A stretch of DNA of 64,000 nt from Caulobacter vibrioides (GTDB lineage: Bacteria; Pseudomonadota; Alphaproteobacteria; Caulobacterales; Caulobacteraceae): positions 3,162,001-3,226,000 of the forward strand of contig NZ_CP023315.3 of assembly GCF_002310375.3 (NCBI RefSeq), given 5' to 3'. The stretch's first letter is position 1; each line of letters opens with the position of its first letter. Made by a program: the position numbers and the translations under genes. Below, piece after piece: positions 19,137-29,435 of the stretch. Below the pieces are notes generated by a model. That model was given only the letters and a program-made list of their open reading frames with translations, did no database searches and was not told the origin of the DNA.

Positions 19137-20447
19137 CTACGCGCCCTCGGCCCGTCGGAACGGCATGGCCAGCTTGGTCACCGTCATCGAGAAGATCACC
19201 CAGCCCAGGTCGTTCTGGATCAGGGCGTCGGACTCGGTGAGGCTGTGCAGGGTGAAGATGGCCAGGAACGGCAGGAAGAAATAGGCCGGCGCGGTGGCCA
19301 GGCGCGAGAGGCCCTTCAGCCAGGCGCCGATCAGCAGCATCAGCCAGGCGGTCACGCCGATCAGGCCCAGCTCCAGCCAGACGCCCAACACGGTGTTGTG
19401 CGCCGAGAAGATCTTGAAACCCTGGTCGTTCGAGATCCAGGCCACCGGGCCCCAGCCGGACAGGTCGTCCCACACCGCGCCATAGCCATAGCCGGTCAGC
19501 GGGCGCTGCTCGATCTGGCGGCTGATGGCGTCCCAGATCAGGGTCCGCCCGGTGAAGGTGGCGTCGCGGCCGATGAGCTCGAAGACCAGTTCGGGAGCCA
19601 GGGCGTAGATCGCCCCGCCCAGCGTCAGAACGCCGACCGCCGCGAGGATCGCCCCGATCCCCAGCACAGGGCCGATCCGGCAGAGCGCGACCAGCGGCAC
19701 GAAGGCCATGCCCGCCAGGCAGGAGACCAGAGCGGTCTTGGAGGTCGACAGCACGATCAGCAGCAGCGCCGCGCCCGTAAAGCCCAGCCACAGACGGCGG
19801 CGCTGGGGGTTGGCCAGGGCGCAGGCCAGGAAGGTCGGCGTGGCCAGCGACATGGCGTAGCCCAACTGGTTCTTGAACCCGTAGACCCCGCGCCAGGCGC
19901 CGGGGAAGTCGACCGACATCACGCCATAGGCGGGCATGAAGATCCCGAAGACGAACGACAGGCTCACGACGACGGCGTAGGTGCAGGCCAGCACCTCCAG
20001 CGTCTTGGGCCACTCGAAGCGCTCGGCCAGAAGCACGCCGGTCAGGGTGGTGAAGACGACCGCGACCAGGCGGCGGATCGTGACGTCGGGCTGCAGGCTC
20101 CAGAGCACGGAGCTGATGGCGATGACGAGCAGCCCCGTCAGCAGCCAGGACCGCGCCAGCACCGCCGCAAAGCGAAACGGCCGCGCGCAGATCGCGACCA
20201 GCACCACCAGATAGACCGGCAGGAACATCAGCCGCAGCACGGCTGACTGGCTGTTGGCGGCGCTCGACTGGGGGGTGGCGCCGCCGGTGCCGGGGCCCGT
20301 GAACAGCAAGAGATAGAACTGGCTGAAGATCAGCGTCGCGAACACGCACGCCCAGAAGGTGATGTCGATCCGCCGCCAGTCGACGCCGCCGGCCAGGTCG
20401 AGCGGCATGGCCGTCGCCTGATCAGAGACGCGAGTAGGCGTGATCAT
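19137..20447 (-). CDS. O-antigen ligase/Wzy-type polysaccharide polymerase family membrane protein
   Basis: The 436-aa protein has about eleven hydrophobic segments. The large extracytoplasmic loop (about residues 250-330) contains the RPLTGYGYGAVW and AHNTVLGVWLELGLIGV motifs shared by the Wzy_C/WaaL families. These proteins join or polymerise lipid-linked glycans at the periplasmic face of the inner membrane. No glycosyltransferase cluster surrounds it, so whether it serves O-antigen, capsule or holdfast-like polysaccharide cannot be told. Start MITPTRV; a second Met twelve residues on (MPLDLAGG) is possible. Confidence 0.85.
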   Translation of the reverse strand: MITPTRVSDQATAMPLDLAGGVDWRRIDITFWACVFATLIFSQFYLLLFTGPGTGGATPQSSAANSQSAVLRLMFLPVYLVVLVAICARPFRFAAVLARSWLLTGLLVIAISSVLWSLQPDVTIRRLVAVVFTTLTGVLLAERFEWPKTLEVLACTYAVVVSLSFVFGIFMPAYGVMSVDFPGAWRGVYGFKNQLGYAMSLATPTFLACALANPQRRRLWLGFTGAALLLIVLSTSKTALVSCLAGMAFVPLVALCRIGPVLGIGAILAAVGVLTLGGAIYALAPELVFELIGRDATFTGRTLIWDAISRQIEQRPLTGYGYGAVWDDLSGWGPVAWISNDQGFKIFSAHNTVLGVWLELGLIGVTAWLMLLIGAWLKGLSRLATAPAYFFLPFLAIFTLHSLTESDALIQNDLGWVIFSMTVTKLAMPFRRAEGA

Positions 20448-20568
20448 GCCCCAGGGGCTCCGGTCCGACAGCGCCGTCGAGGTTAATGGCCGAGGCGTTA
20501 ACGCCGCTTGAATTGCAGCCGCTCAGCCCCGCGCGCCAAGATGGAGCCGCGCCCGCTACAAACCCGGC

Positions 20569-21807
20569 CTACAGGTAGCTCAACCACCCTCCCCGGCGCT
20601 GCGCCTTCACCCGCCCGTACCAGAGGCAGGCCGGATAGCAGAGGGCCACGACGACCAGCCAGACCGCATAGACGACGGCGAGGTTGTGGCCGAAGTCGGC
20701 GGGGAAAGCGTCCTTCGCGCCGCCCAGCGGCGGATAGGGCGTGAAGACGAAGTCCCACGCCTTCCAGCCGTAGGTCGCCAGGGCCAAGCCCGCCGCGATC
20801 AGGTGCGCCAGGAAGAAGTGCAGGAGATAGTAGAACAGCGGCACGCGCCCCAGCACCTCCAGCGCGGCCCTGACGCCGGCCGGCCGGCCCGGCGCTCGCA
20901 CCAGGACCGCCGCCAGCAGGAAGATCAGGCCCAGCGTCAACAGTACGAAGTCGAGCGAGGCCGGATACTTGGTGACATTGACGAACGACATCACGCTAAA
21001 GATCGGCGTGCTTTGCTGACTCCATGGCGCGGGGTCGCCGTACACGTTGACCACGCGCAGGGCGGTGAAGGCGACCAGGGCGATGAGGCCAAGCCCCGCG
21101 AACGCCCGAGCGCTGATGCGGCCCGCCTCGATCGCCGGACCCAGCGCAAAGCCCAGCAGCATGATCGCCGCCCAAGGGATGAGCGGGTACGGGCTCACCA
21201 CGGTCGCGCCCAGGACCTGGAAGACCGCCACCTCGTGGATGAAGCCCAAGCCGGCGCCGAAGGGGGCGATGTCCAGCAGGGGGTGCAGCAGCAGGATCGC
21301 GATCGCCAGCGGGGCGAGCCAAGTCCTGGGCAGCCAGACCAGCGCGGCCAGGACGATCATGGACAGCCCCAACGCCCAAAGAACGAGCAAGAGAACCGGG
21401 CTCTGCAGCGACACCGAGAAGTAATAGGCCAGGCGCATGACCACCAGCTCGAGCAGCATCAGCCACAGCCCGCGCGACACCAGGAACCCGGAGAGCTGGG
21501 CCTTGCTGCGCCCCTTGCGCCACCAGAGATAGGCGCCGACGCCCGCCGTCAGCGCGAAGGTCGGCGCGCAGACATGGGTGATCCAGCGCGTGGCGAACAG
21601 CAGCGGCGTCGTCGTGGCCAGGTCGGTCGGCAGCGCCGACATCGCCCCGCGATGGATAAAGTCCCGCACATGGTCCAGCGCCATGATGACCATGATCAGG
21701 CCGCGCAACTGGTCCACCCAGACCAGGCGCGCAGGGGCGGAGGCCGCTGGGGCCGCCAGGCTTGGATCCTCCACGACGTCCCCCGACACTCTTGACGCAC
21801 CGCTCAT
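20569..21807 (-). CDS. DUF1624 heparan-alpha-glucosaminide acetyltransferase-like membrane protein
   Basis: A 412-aa protein with about ten membrane spans. The N-terminal WVDQLRGLIMVIMALDHVRDF block is the hallmark of DUF1624/HGSNAT-like acyltransferases, which move acetyl or acyl groups across the membrane to sugars. The ATG at 21807 is preceded by GGAGCAGGG, an excellent ribosome-binding site, so upstream in-frame ATGs are not used. Stop at 20569 lies 122 bases upstream of the polymerase gene start, and both genes read leftward; a joint envelope-polysaccharide role is possible but not shown. Confidence 0.82.
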   Translation of the reverse strand: MSGASRVSGDVVEDPSLAAPAASAPARLVWVDQLRGLIMVIMALDHVRDFIHRGAMSALPTDLATTTPLLFATRWITHVCAPTFALTAGVGAYLWWRKGRSKAQLSGFLVSRGLWLMLLELVVMRLAYYFSVSLQSPVLLLVLWALGLSMIVLAALVWLPRTWLAPLAIAILLLHPLLDIAPFGAGLGFIHEVAVFQVLGATVVSPYPLIPWAAIMLLGFALGPAIEAGRISARAFAGLGLIALVAFTALRVVNVYGDPAPWSQQSTPIFSVMSFVNVTKYPASLDFVLLTLGLIFLLAAVLVRAPGRPAGVRAALEVLGRVPLFYYLLHFFLAHLIAAGLALATYGWKAWDFVFTPYPPLGGAKDAFPADFGHNLAVVYAVWLVVVALCYPACLWYGRVKAQRRGGWLSYL

Positions 21808-22172
21808 CCCTGCTCCCCCCTCGTGTCGCCGGATGGGCGGGACACTGACGGTCTCAGCGCAGCGCCTCCAGCGTTTTCGCGGATGGCGCGACAGGATGGA
21901 GCGCCACGCCCAGGACGTTAGCGGAGCGGACACGCCGACGCCAAGGTTTCGCGCACGACCGCCTCAGGGCCGCCCCAAGGCCCGGCGCCGAACCGCGAGA
22001 TACAAATAATAGACTGCGACAGAAGGTCTCATCTCAATAGAAATTGGCTTTTTCCATGCATTTTATGGGTATCGACTCGTTAAACGCGGCGAACACAAGT
22101 CTGACGTTTACGAAGCGATAAGCACCACCATGGCCCTATACTTCCACAAGAATGGCGGAGGAAAGGCCAGCT
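21808..22172. other. Divergent intergenic region, AT-rich towards the receptor gene
   Basis: The right half (about 22000-22150) is the most AT-rich stretch nearby (AATAGAAATTGGCTTTTTCC, GCATTTTATGGG) and should hold the TonB-dependent receptor promoter. No clear Fur-box palindrome was recognised. No gene is seen. Confidence 0.45.
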
Positions 22173-24668
22173 ATGAAGATGCTCTTTGTCTCGGCAGCGA
22201 TTGTACCGCTACTATTTGTCGCACCCGCGTATGCGCTGGCTGAAACCGGCGCAACCAAGGCCGCCGACGCCTCTGCAAAGCCCGCGGCGAACGCACAGGC
22301 CAGTCGCGAAGAGGTCTTCTCCACCGGCGTCGCCAAGGGGCGCGATCGCCTCGACAGCGCCACCTCGACCAGCGCGCTGCGCGAGAAGGACATCGCGGTC
22401 TCGGGCGGTCGTTCGCTAGGCGACCTGCTGCGCAACCTGCCAGGCATCCGCACCGAGTCGTCGACCGGCGACGGCAGCTCCGCCTACACGATCCGCGGCC
22501 TGCCGCTGGCCTCGGGCGGGTCCAAGTACATGCAGTTGCAGGAAGACGGCCTGCCGGTCCTGGAGTTCGGCGACTTCTTCAACGGCGCGGTGGACATCTA
22601 TATCCGCGCCGATCTGAACCTGGCTGCGGTCGAGTCCATCCGGGGCGGCTCGTCGTCGACCTTTGCGTCGAACGCGCCGGCCGGCGTGATCAACCTGATC
22701 TCCAAGACCGGGGAGGTGAAGGGCGGCTCGGTCCTGCTGACCACCGGCCTCGACTACGACTCCAACCGCGTGGACTTCGAGTACGGCGCGCCCATCAGCG
22801 ACACGCTGCGCTTCCACATCGGCGGCTTCTACCGGGTGGGCGAAGGGCCTCGGAAGATCGGCTACGACGCCTTCAAGGGCGGTCAGCTGAAGTTCAACAT
22901 GACCAAGCAGTTCGAGCACGGGTACGTCCGGATCTCCGGCAAGTATCTGGATGATCGCTCGCCGCACTATCTGCCCGGCCCCGTGCGCATCACCGGCACC
23001 AATGACGATCCGGTCTATGGCAGCTTCAACACCTATGACGTCCGGCGCGACTCGATGAACGCCGGCCATCTGGGCAACCTCATCACGCTGGACGCCGACA
23101 ACAAGCCGGTCCAGCTGCCGCTCAGCCAGGGCATGAACGCCCTGGTGAAATCGATCGGCCTGGAGTCGCAATTCGACATCCACGGCTGGACGATCACCCA
23201 GCGCGGCCGCTACTCGGACATCGAGGGCGGGACGACCCGCAACCTGGTCGCCAACATCTATTCGGGCGCCGCCATGCCCGCCGCGCTGGGCGGCGGCACG
23301 GGAACCTTCAGCTACGCCACGGGCCCGCGCGCCGGCCAGGCCATCACCAACCTCGGCACGCTGAACGGCAACGGCCTGATCGTGGGGACCTCGCTGAACC
23401 GCATCGAGTCGCGCTCGCTGAACAACTTCATCAACGACCTGCGCGCCACGCGCGCCTACCCCTTGGGCGAGGGCGAGCTGACCGTGACCGGCGGGCTCTA
23501 CAAGTCGCTGCAGGACTACACCAGCGACTGGCTGTACAGTAACCACATCCAGGACGTGGCCGCCGACGGCGGCTCGGCGCTGATCAACTACACCAACGCC
23601 GCGGGCGTCCCGCAGACCCAGAACGGCTATCTGGGCTTCAACCGGTCGGGCCCCACGGCATTCTTCCGACGCAGCTACGACGTCCGCTACAACATCACCG
23701 CGCCCTACGGCTCGCTGAACTATCGCATCGGCAAGATCGCGATCGGGGGCAGCCTGCGCCATGACGGCGGCCGCGTGCGCGGCGACCTCTACGGCGCGGA
23801 TCTGGGCGGGGGCCGCATCGGCATCAAGTCGGTCGACTTCAACGGCGACAACGTCATCTCCGTCGCCGAGTCCAAGACCGCCTTCACGCCCTTCGATCGC
23901 CCGGCGCCCGTTCGCTACAACTACGGCTATTACAGCTACTCGGTGGGCGTGAACTACCGCGTCGCCGAGCCGTTCGCGGTCTTCGCCCGCTACAGCCGCG
24001 GGGCGCGGGCCGGGGCCGACAAGCTCCTGTTCTCGACCAAGGTCAGCACCACCGACGGCAGCCTGATCAACAAGGCCGACGGCTTCGACATCGTCAAACA
24101 GTTCGAAGCCGGCTTCAAATACCGCGCCCCGAACTTCACGGTGAACGTCACCGGCTTCAGCGCCGACACCGAAGACACCAACGTGCAGGCCGGCGCCATC
24201 ACCACCGATCGGACCTACAAGGCCTATGGCGTGGAAGCCGAAGGGACCTATCGCCACGGTCCGTTCAGCGTGCGCGGCGGAGTGACCTACACCAACGCCG
24301 AGCTGGTCAATGACAAGCTGAACGCCGCCGTCGCCGGCAAGGTCCCGCGCCGCCAGCCCGACTTCATCTATCAGGCCACGCCCCAGTTTGACCTGGGCAA
24401 GGCGACGGTCGGCGCCAACATCATCGGCACGACCGACAGCTGGGTGCAGGACAACAACCTGATGAAGATGCCCGGCTATACGCTGGTCGGCGCCTTCGCC
24501 CAGTACCGCCTGAAGGACAATATCCAGCTGATGCTGAATGTCGAAAACCTGTTCGACAAGGTCGCCTTCATCGAGATCACCACCCCGTCGGTTCCGACCA
24601 ACGGCATCGGCCTGGGGCGCGCGGTCAACGGACGCACGGTGTCCATGTCGGCCCGCATGAGCTTCTAG
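22173..24668 (+). CDS. TonB-dependent outer-membrane receptor
   Basis: This 831-aa protein has a signal peptide (cleavage near AYALA), a plug domain with SLGDLLRNLPGIRTESSTGDGSSAYTIRG as two linked segments and the ESIRGGSS plug-closing motif, then a 22-strand-type barrel ending in the terminal Phe typical of BamA substrates (SARMSF). A TonB box is not obvious. TonB receptors import iron chelates, vitamins or sugars; nothing adjacent tells which. The start at 22173 was preferred over the ATG at 22152 because the GGAGGAAAGG ribosome-binding site lies between them. Confidence 0.93.
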   Translation: MKMLFVSAAIVPLLFVAPAYALAETGATKAADASAKPAANAQASREEVFSTGVAKGRDRLDSATSTSALREKDIAVSGGRSLGDLLRNLPGIRTESSTGDGSSAYTIRGLPLASGGSKYMQLQEDGLPVLEFGDFFNGAVDIYIRADLNLAAVESIRGGSSSTFASNAPAGVINLISKTGEVKGGSVLLTTGLDYDSNRVDFEYGAPISDTLRFHIGGFYRVGEGPRKIGYDAFKGGQLKFNMTKQFEHGYVRISGKYLDDRSPHYLPGPVRITGTNDDPVYGSFNTYDVRRDSMNAGHLGNLITLDADNKPVQLPLSQGMNALVKSIGLESQFDIHGWTITQRGRYSDIEGGTTRNLVANIYSGAAMPAALGGGTGTFSYATGPRAGQAITNLGTLNGNGLIVGTSLNRIESRSLNNFINDLRATRAYPLGEGELTVTGGLYKSLQDYTSDWLYSNHIQDVAADGGSALINYTNAAGVPQTQNGYLGFNRSGPTAFFRRSYDVRYNITAPYGSLNYRIGKIAIGGSLRHDGGRVRGDLYGADLGGGRIGIKSVDFNGDNVISVAESKTAFTPFDRPAPVRYNYGYYSYSVGVNYRVAEPFAVFARYSRGARAGADKLLFSTKVSTTDGSLINKADGFDIVKQFEAGFKYRAPNFTVNVTGFSADTEDTNVQAGAITTDRTYKAYGVEAEGTYRHGPFSVRGGVTYTNAELVNDKLNAAVAGKVPRRQPDFIYQATPQFDLGKATVGANIIGTTDSWVQDNNLMKMPGYTLVGAFAQYRLKDNIQLMLNVENLFDKVAFIEITTPSVPTNGIGLGRAVNGRTVSMSARMSF

Positions 24669-24680
24669 TTTGGACGAGGA

Positions 24681-24706
24681 GGCTGGGCGCAGTCCCGCGC
24701 CCAGCC
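24681..24706 (+). terminator. GC-rich hairpin after the receptor gene
   Basis: GGCTGGGCGC and GCGCCCAGCC form a perfect 10-bp stem with a 6-base loop, 12 bases past the receptor stop. The downstream tract is only moderately T-rich (ATCTCTCTT). It lies between convergent genes. Confidence 0.65.
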
Positions 24707-24722
24707 ATCTCTCTTACAGGCC

Positions 24723-25751
<1,029 letters not shown>

Positions 25752-25763
25752 TCAGGCAAGCGC

Positions 25764-26204
25764 CTAATAGCCGGCTCGATATCGCTCCAGTTCCTCGGCC
25801 CTCTGGCGGGTGCGATCCAGCACGCACTGGTTGGCCTCGACGCGGGCCAGGGAGCCCCAGTCCTCATCGACATAGGCGGCGCAATCGGCGTCGCGGAAGG
25901 CGATCCAGGCGCGCTGGGCCTTCTGCAATGCCGCCTTCTGGCGCGGACGCTCCAACCGCATGAGAGCGGCCTGATAGGCGCGATTGAGGCGGGCGTCCTG
26001 AACGCCGACCTCCTTGCCGATGCAGTCAATCATGCCGTAGGTCGACTGCCCCTCGGGCGTCGCGAGACAGCGATCGAGCGCTGTCATCGACCGGCTCGCG
26101 GCTTTGGGCGACGCCGCCGGTTTGGCCGCTTGCGCCGACGCATCGGACGCGACCAAACCCAGCAAAGCGGCCGCCATCCAGGCGCGGACGAGACGTGGGT
26201 TCAT
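25764..26204 (-). CDS. LprI-family (DUF1311) periplasmic protein
   Basis: A 146-aa protein with a signal peptide (cleavage near DASAQA) and the LprI/DUF1311 core DARLNRAYQAAL, KAQRAWIAFRDADC and a final Cys-containing helix. Conserved cysteines probably form disulfides. Some family members inhibit lysozyme; many are uncharacterised. A second LprI-family gene lies 3 kb away (29005-29418), on the far side of the H-NOX/kinase operon, with the identical KAQRAWIAFRDADC segment. Confidence 0.85.
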   Translation of the reverse strand: MNPRLVRAWMAAALLGLVASDASAQAAKPAASPKAASRSMTALDRCLATPEGQSTYGMIDCIGKEVGVQDARLNRAYQAALMRLERPRQKAALQKAQRAWIAFRDADCAAYVDEDWGSLARVEANQCVLDRTRQRAEELERYRAGY

Positions 26205-26533
26205 CGTGAAGGCTCCTTGGCGGGCACTGTAACGCGCTTCGACACCCGCGGAAAATCCCGACGGCCCTACGCTTGAAGCCTCCTGACGCCGAGCTGAGCC
26301 CTTGCGACTCAATGCGCGCTTTCATGGCCGCGACGATGGAACCCTGGGTCTTGCGACCGAAGGCCGCGCCTCCGGGTCCGTGCAAACGATCGCGTATCGA
26401 AAACACTTAAGTTAAGAAAGTCTTTGTTCGACGAGCGTCGTGCACGCCTCGTCGGGCGGGCGTCGCCAATAAAAAATCAGGGAGCGCGGACGGCCAAGGC
26501 TCTTGGACGGTCGCGAACAGAACGGGCGGCGCG
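26205..26533. other. Intergenic region upstream of the H-NOX operon
   Basis: It is divergent between an LprI-family gene and the H-NOX gene. An AT-rich stretch (26400-26425, AACACTTAAGTTAAGAAAG) and another at 26468-26478 are plausible promoter regions for the rightward operon. No gene is seen. Confidence 0.45.
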
Positions 26534-27094
26534 ATGAAGGGTGTGATCTTCAACCTGTTGCAGGAGGTTGTCTCGGCCGCCCATGGGGCGGACGCCTGGG
26601 ACGATATCCTCGACGAAGCCGGCGTGTCCGGCGCCTACACCTCGCTGGGCAGCTATGACGACGAGGAGTGGGAGACCCTGGTCGAGACGGCCAGCGCCCG
26701 ACTGTCCCTGTCGCGCAGCGAGCTCCTGCGCTGGTTCGGGCAGGAAGCAATGCCGCACCTGGCGCGCGCCTATCCCGTGTTCTTCGAGGGCCATGTGAGC
26801 TCGCGCAGCTTCCTGGCGGGCGTCAACGACATCATCCATGCCGAGGTGCACAAGCTCTATGCGGGTGCGGCGTGTCCCCACCTGAAGCTGCGGGCGATCG
26901 ACGCCGGCGGCGTCGCCATGGCCTACACGTCACAGCGGCGCATGTGCGCCCTGGCGCAGGGCTTCACCGAGGGCGCCGCGCGACAGTTTCACGAGGTCAT
27001 CACCTTTGAACACGCCGCGTGCGTGGAAAAGGGCGACAGCGCCTGTGTCTTCCATATCGGCTGGCCGCCTCTAGAGGCGGCGGCGAATGACTAG
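26534..27094 (+). CDS. H-NOX (heme nitric oxide/oxygen-binding) sensor
   Basis: The 186-aa domain starts MKGVIFNLL and matches the bacterial H-NOX family in length. The proximal haem ligand falls at His102 (NDIIHAEVHKLY), Pro115 is in CPHLKL, and the YxSxR propionate-binding motif is Tyr131-Ser133-Arg135, the canonical numbering. Residue 140 is Leu, not the Tyr that stabilises O2 in some clostridial proteins, so the protein should bind NO and exclude O2. It overlaps the downstream hybrid kinase gene by 8 bases. NO-bound H-NOX usually inhibits a partner kinase; that is the expected role. Confidence 0.95.
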   Translation: MKGVIFNLLQEVVSAAHGADAWDDILDEAGVSGAYTSLGSYDDEEWETLVETASARLSLSRSELLRWFGQEAMPHLARAYPVFFEGHVSSRSFLAGVNDIIHAEVHKLYAGAACPHLKLRAIDAGGVAMAYTSQRRMCALAQGFTEGAARQFHEVITFEHAACVEKGDSACVFHIGWPPLEAAAND

Positions 27095-28961
27095 CGCCGT
27101 CATCCCGTTTTCGCCCGCCCAGGTCGACGCCGCCTCGGACCGCGAAGCGCGCATCGCCCGTCTGGAACGCCGGCTGAGCCGCGAACTGCTGGCGCGGCGC
27201 GAGGCGGAAGCGATCGCCGAGGCGGCGACCCATCGCCTCTACCGGCAAGGCGAGCGGATGCGGCTCCTGGCGGACCTGGCGCTCGAGGCCAATCGCAGCG
27301 ACGATCTCGACACCATCCTGCGCGCCGCGCTCAGGGCGATCGGAAGCCAGACAGGCTGGCCCGTCGGACACGTCCAACTGGTCGAGACCGACGCCGAGGC
27401 GATGGACTGGCTGCAACCCTCGGCGTTGTGGCTGGCCCCGCCCGATACGGACATCGCGGCGCTTCGGCGGGCGACCACCCCGCGCCGCGCCCAGATTGGC
27501 GGCGGCGTACTTGGCCAGGTGATGCGGCTGCGCGGCGCCTGCTCCATCGAGAGCCTCGCCAGTTGCCCACCCGAGCGCCGGCGCGCCGCAGCCGCCCTTG
27601 GCCTCAATCAGGGCGTCGGCTTTCCCATTCTGGTCGGCGACGAGATTGCTGCGATCGTCGAGTTCTTCCACGACCACGGCCGAGGCCCTGACGCGGAGAC
27701 GCTCGCCTTTCTCGACCAGGTCGGCGCGGTGCTGGGGCGGGTGTTCGAGCGGCGCAGGGCCGAGCGGGCCGCGCAGGACGCCCGCGCGCGGCTTGAGGAA
27801 AGCCTTGCGGCGGCCGAGGCCGCCAGCCGGGCCAAGACCCATCTCCTGGCGGTCGCCAGCCATGAGGTTCGCACACCGCTGAACGCGGTGCTCGGGCTGG
27901 CGGAGGTCCTTGCCCGAAGCCCTCTCGACGCGACACAGCGCGAGCATGTCGACGGTGTGCGCCAGGCCGGCGGCATGCTCCTGCGCCTGTTGAGCTCGGT
28001 TCTGGATTTCGCCCGCATCGAAAGCGGCGCCACGCCGCTGGTCCCCAGCCCCTTCAACCTCGTCGATCTGGCGCGCGAGGTAACCGGTGTCTGGCGCGCT
28101 GCGGCCAGCGCCGCGCAGCTTGACCTTCACCTGGACCTCTCGGCCTGCCCTGACCCCTGCTGGATTTCGGCGGACAGCGGCAAGATCGAGCAAACCCTGA
28201 CCAACCTCGTCTCCAACGCCATCAAGTTCACGCCCACCGGCGGCAAGATCCTGGTCCGCGTTGAAGCCCTTACGAGCGCCTCACCGACCTTCCTCATTGT
28301 GGTCGAGGATAGCGGCGCGGGCGTACCGGCCGAGGACATCGATCGGATCTTTGACCCCTTCCAGCAAGCCGCGCTGGGACGCGAGGTCGGCGGCGCGGGC
28401 CTTGGCCTGGCGATCTGCGCGGCGAACCTGCGCGCCATGGGCGGCGACATTGGCTATCAGCCGGCGCCCGAGCGGGGTTCGCAGTTCTGGTTCAGCTTCG
28501 TGGCAGAGGCCGTCGACGCCCCGGCGGAGCCTGCGCCGGTCGATGCGCTGAGCGACCTGCCGCTGCGGATTCTGGCGGCCGAGGACAATCCCGCCAACCA
28601 GCGCGTCCTGCGTTTGTTGCTGGAGCAGGTCGGCATCACGCCAACCGTTGTCGAAGACGGCGCGGCTGCGGTGGAGGCGGCGCGATCGACGCCGTTCGAC
28701 CTCATCCTGATGGACGCCAACATGCCGCGAATGGATGGTCCGTCCGCCGTCGAGGCGATCCGCGCCCTGGGTATCGGCAAGGACCGCACGCCCATCGTCA
28801 TGCTGACGGCCAATGTTTTCGAGGACGACATCCGCAGCTACCGAGCCGCAGGCGCGGACGGGGTCCTGGCCAAGCCGCTCGCGGTCGCCGAGCTCTACGC
28901 GGTGCTCGCCGATGTTCAGAACCGCGTCGCTGGCGAGGGCCTAGAGCCCCCTCCGATCTGA
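27087..28961 (+). CDS. Hybrid sensor histidine kinase, likely H-NOX partner (GAF-HisKA-HATPase-REC)
   Basis: The 624-aa cytosolic kinase has an N-terminal coiled coil (about 18-60), a GAF domain (about 65-215), HisKA with His259 in ASHEVRTPLN, HATPase boxes NAIKFT, DSGAGV and GAGLGL, and a receiver with Asp in LILMDANMP and Lys in LAKPLA. Its start codon lies inside the H-NOX gene, so expression is translationally coupled. H-NOX-associated hybrid kinases control biofilm or cyclic-di-GMP levels in other bacteria; the output here is unknown. The last residues and TGA stop are encoded by an inverted repeat (28942-28994). Confidence 0.93.
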   Translation: MTSAVIPFSPAQVDAASDREARIARLERRLSRELLARREAEAIAEAATHRLYRQGERMRLLADLALEANRSDDLDTILRAALRAIGSQTGWPVGHVQLVETDAEAMDWLQPSALWLAPPDTDIAALRRATTPRRAQIGGGVLGQVMRLRGACSIESLASCPPERRRAAAALGLNQGVGFPILVGDEIAAIVEFFHDHGRGPDAETLAFLDQVGAVLGRVFERRRAERAAQDARARLEESLAAAEAASRAKTHLLAVASHEVRTPLNAVLGLAEVLARSPLDATQREHVDGVRQAGGMLLRLLSSVLDFARIESGATPLVPSPFNLVDLAREVTGVWRAAASAAQLDLHLDLSACPDPCWISADSGKIEQTLTNLVSNAIKFTPTGGKILVRVEALTSASPTFLIVVEDSGAGVPAEDIDRIFDPFQQAALGREVGGAGLGLAICAANLRAMGGDIGYQPAPERGSQFWFSFVAEAVDAPAEPAPVDALSDLPLRILAAEDNPANQRVLRLLLEQVGITPTVVEDGAAAVEAARSTPFDLILMDANMPRMDGPSAVEAIRALGIGKDRTPIVMLTANVFEDDIRSYRAAGADGVLAKPLAVAELYAVLADVQNRVAGEGLEPPPI

Positions 28962-28994
28962 TTGAACCAATCAGATCGGATAAAAAGGGCTCTA
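28942..28994. repeat. TAGAGC-type nested inverted repeat (copy B)
   Basis: Outer arms TAGAGCCC (28942-28949) and GGGCTCTA (28987-28994). Inner arms TCCGATCTGATTG (from 28952) and AATCAGATCGGA (to 28980). The element overlaps the final six codons and stop of the H-NOX partner kinase. Confidence 0.85.
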
Positions 28995-29004
28995 ACGATC
29001 TGAA

Positions 29005-29418
29005 TCAGGGCTGGAGCAGTTCTTCCAGCGCCTGGGCCCGGCGCGCCGTGTGCTTCAGATAGCAGCTCTGCACATAGATCGGACGGATGGTGCCGCCGCT
29101 CAACGCCTGGACCGTGTCGCAGTCGGCGTCGCGGAAGGCGATCCAGGCCCGCTGGGCCTTGAGCAGCGCGGCCTTGGCCTCCGGCGCGTCGGCCAGGTCA
29201 GCCATGTCCGCCCGGTAGGCCTTGTTCAGGCGGGCGTCCTGAAACTTGAGCTCGGCTTCGCCGCACCGAAGGATCCCGGGGGTGTTGTCGTTCTCCGGCT
29301 TTTCCCGACACCGATCATAGTCGGGACTGAACATGACGCCGTCCTGGGCCTGCGCCTGGGTCGCGACGGGCGCCACGGACAGCAGAGCGGCGGCGATCAT
29401 CATCTTCCGAAGCAGCAT
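29005..29418 (-). CDS. LprI-family (DUF1311) periplasmic protein
   Basis: A 137-aa exported protein (signal peptide ending near TQAQA) with DARLNKAYRADM, LLKAQRAWIAFRDADC and four or five Cys in conserved places. It is a paralogue of the LprI-family product at 25764-26204. It sits downstream of accA on the same strand, 17 bases after the accA stop, so it may be read through from there. Function unknown; lysozyme-inhibitor-like activity is only a family suggestion. Confidence 0.85.
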   Translation of the reverse strand: MLLRKMMIAAALLSVAPVATQAQAQDGVMFSPDYDRCREKPENDNTPGILRCGEAELKFQDARLNKAYRADMADLADAPEAKAALLKAQRAWIAFRDADCDTVQALSGGTIRPIYVQSCYLKHTARRAQALEELLQP

Positions 29419-29435
29419 GGGTGGTCCTTGTCCGA

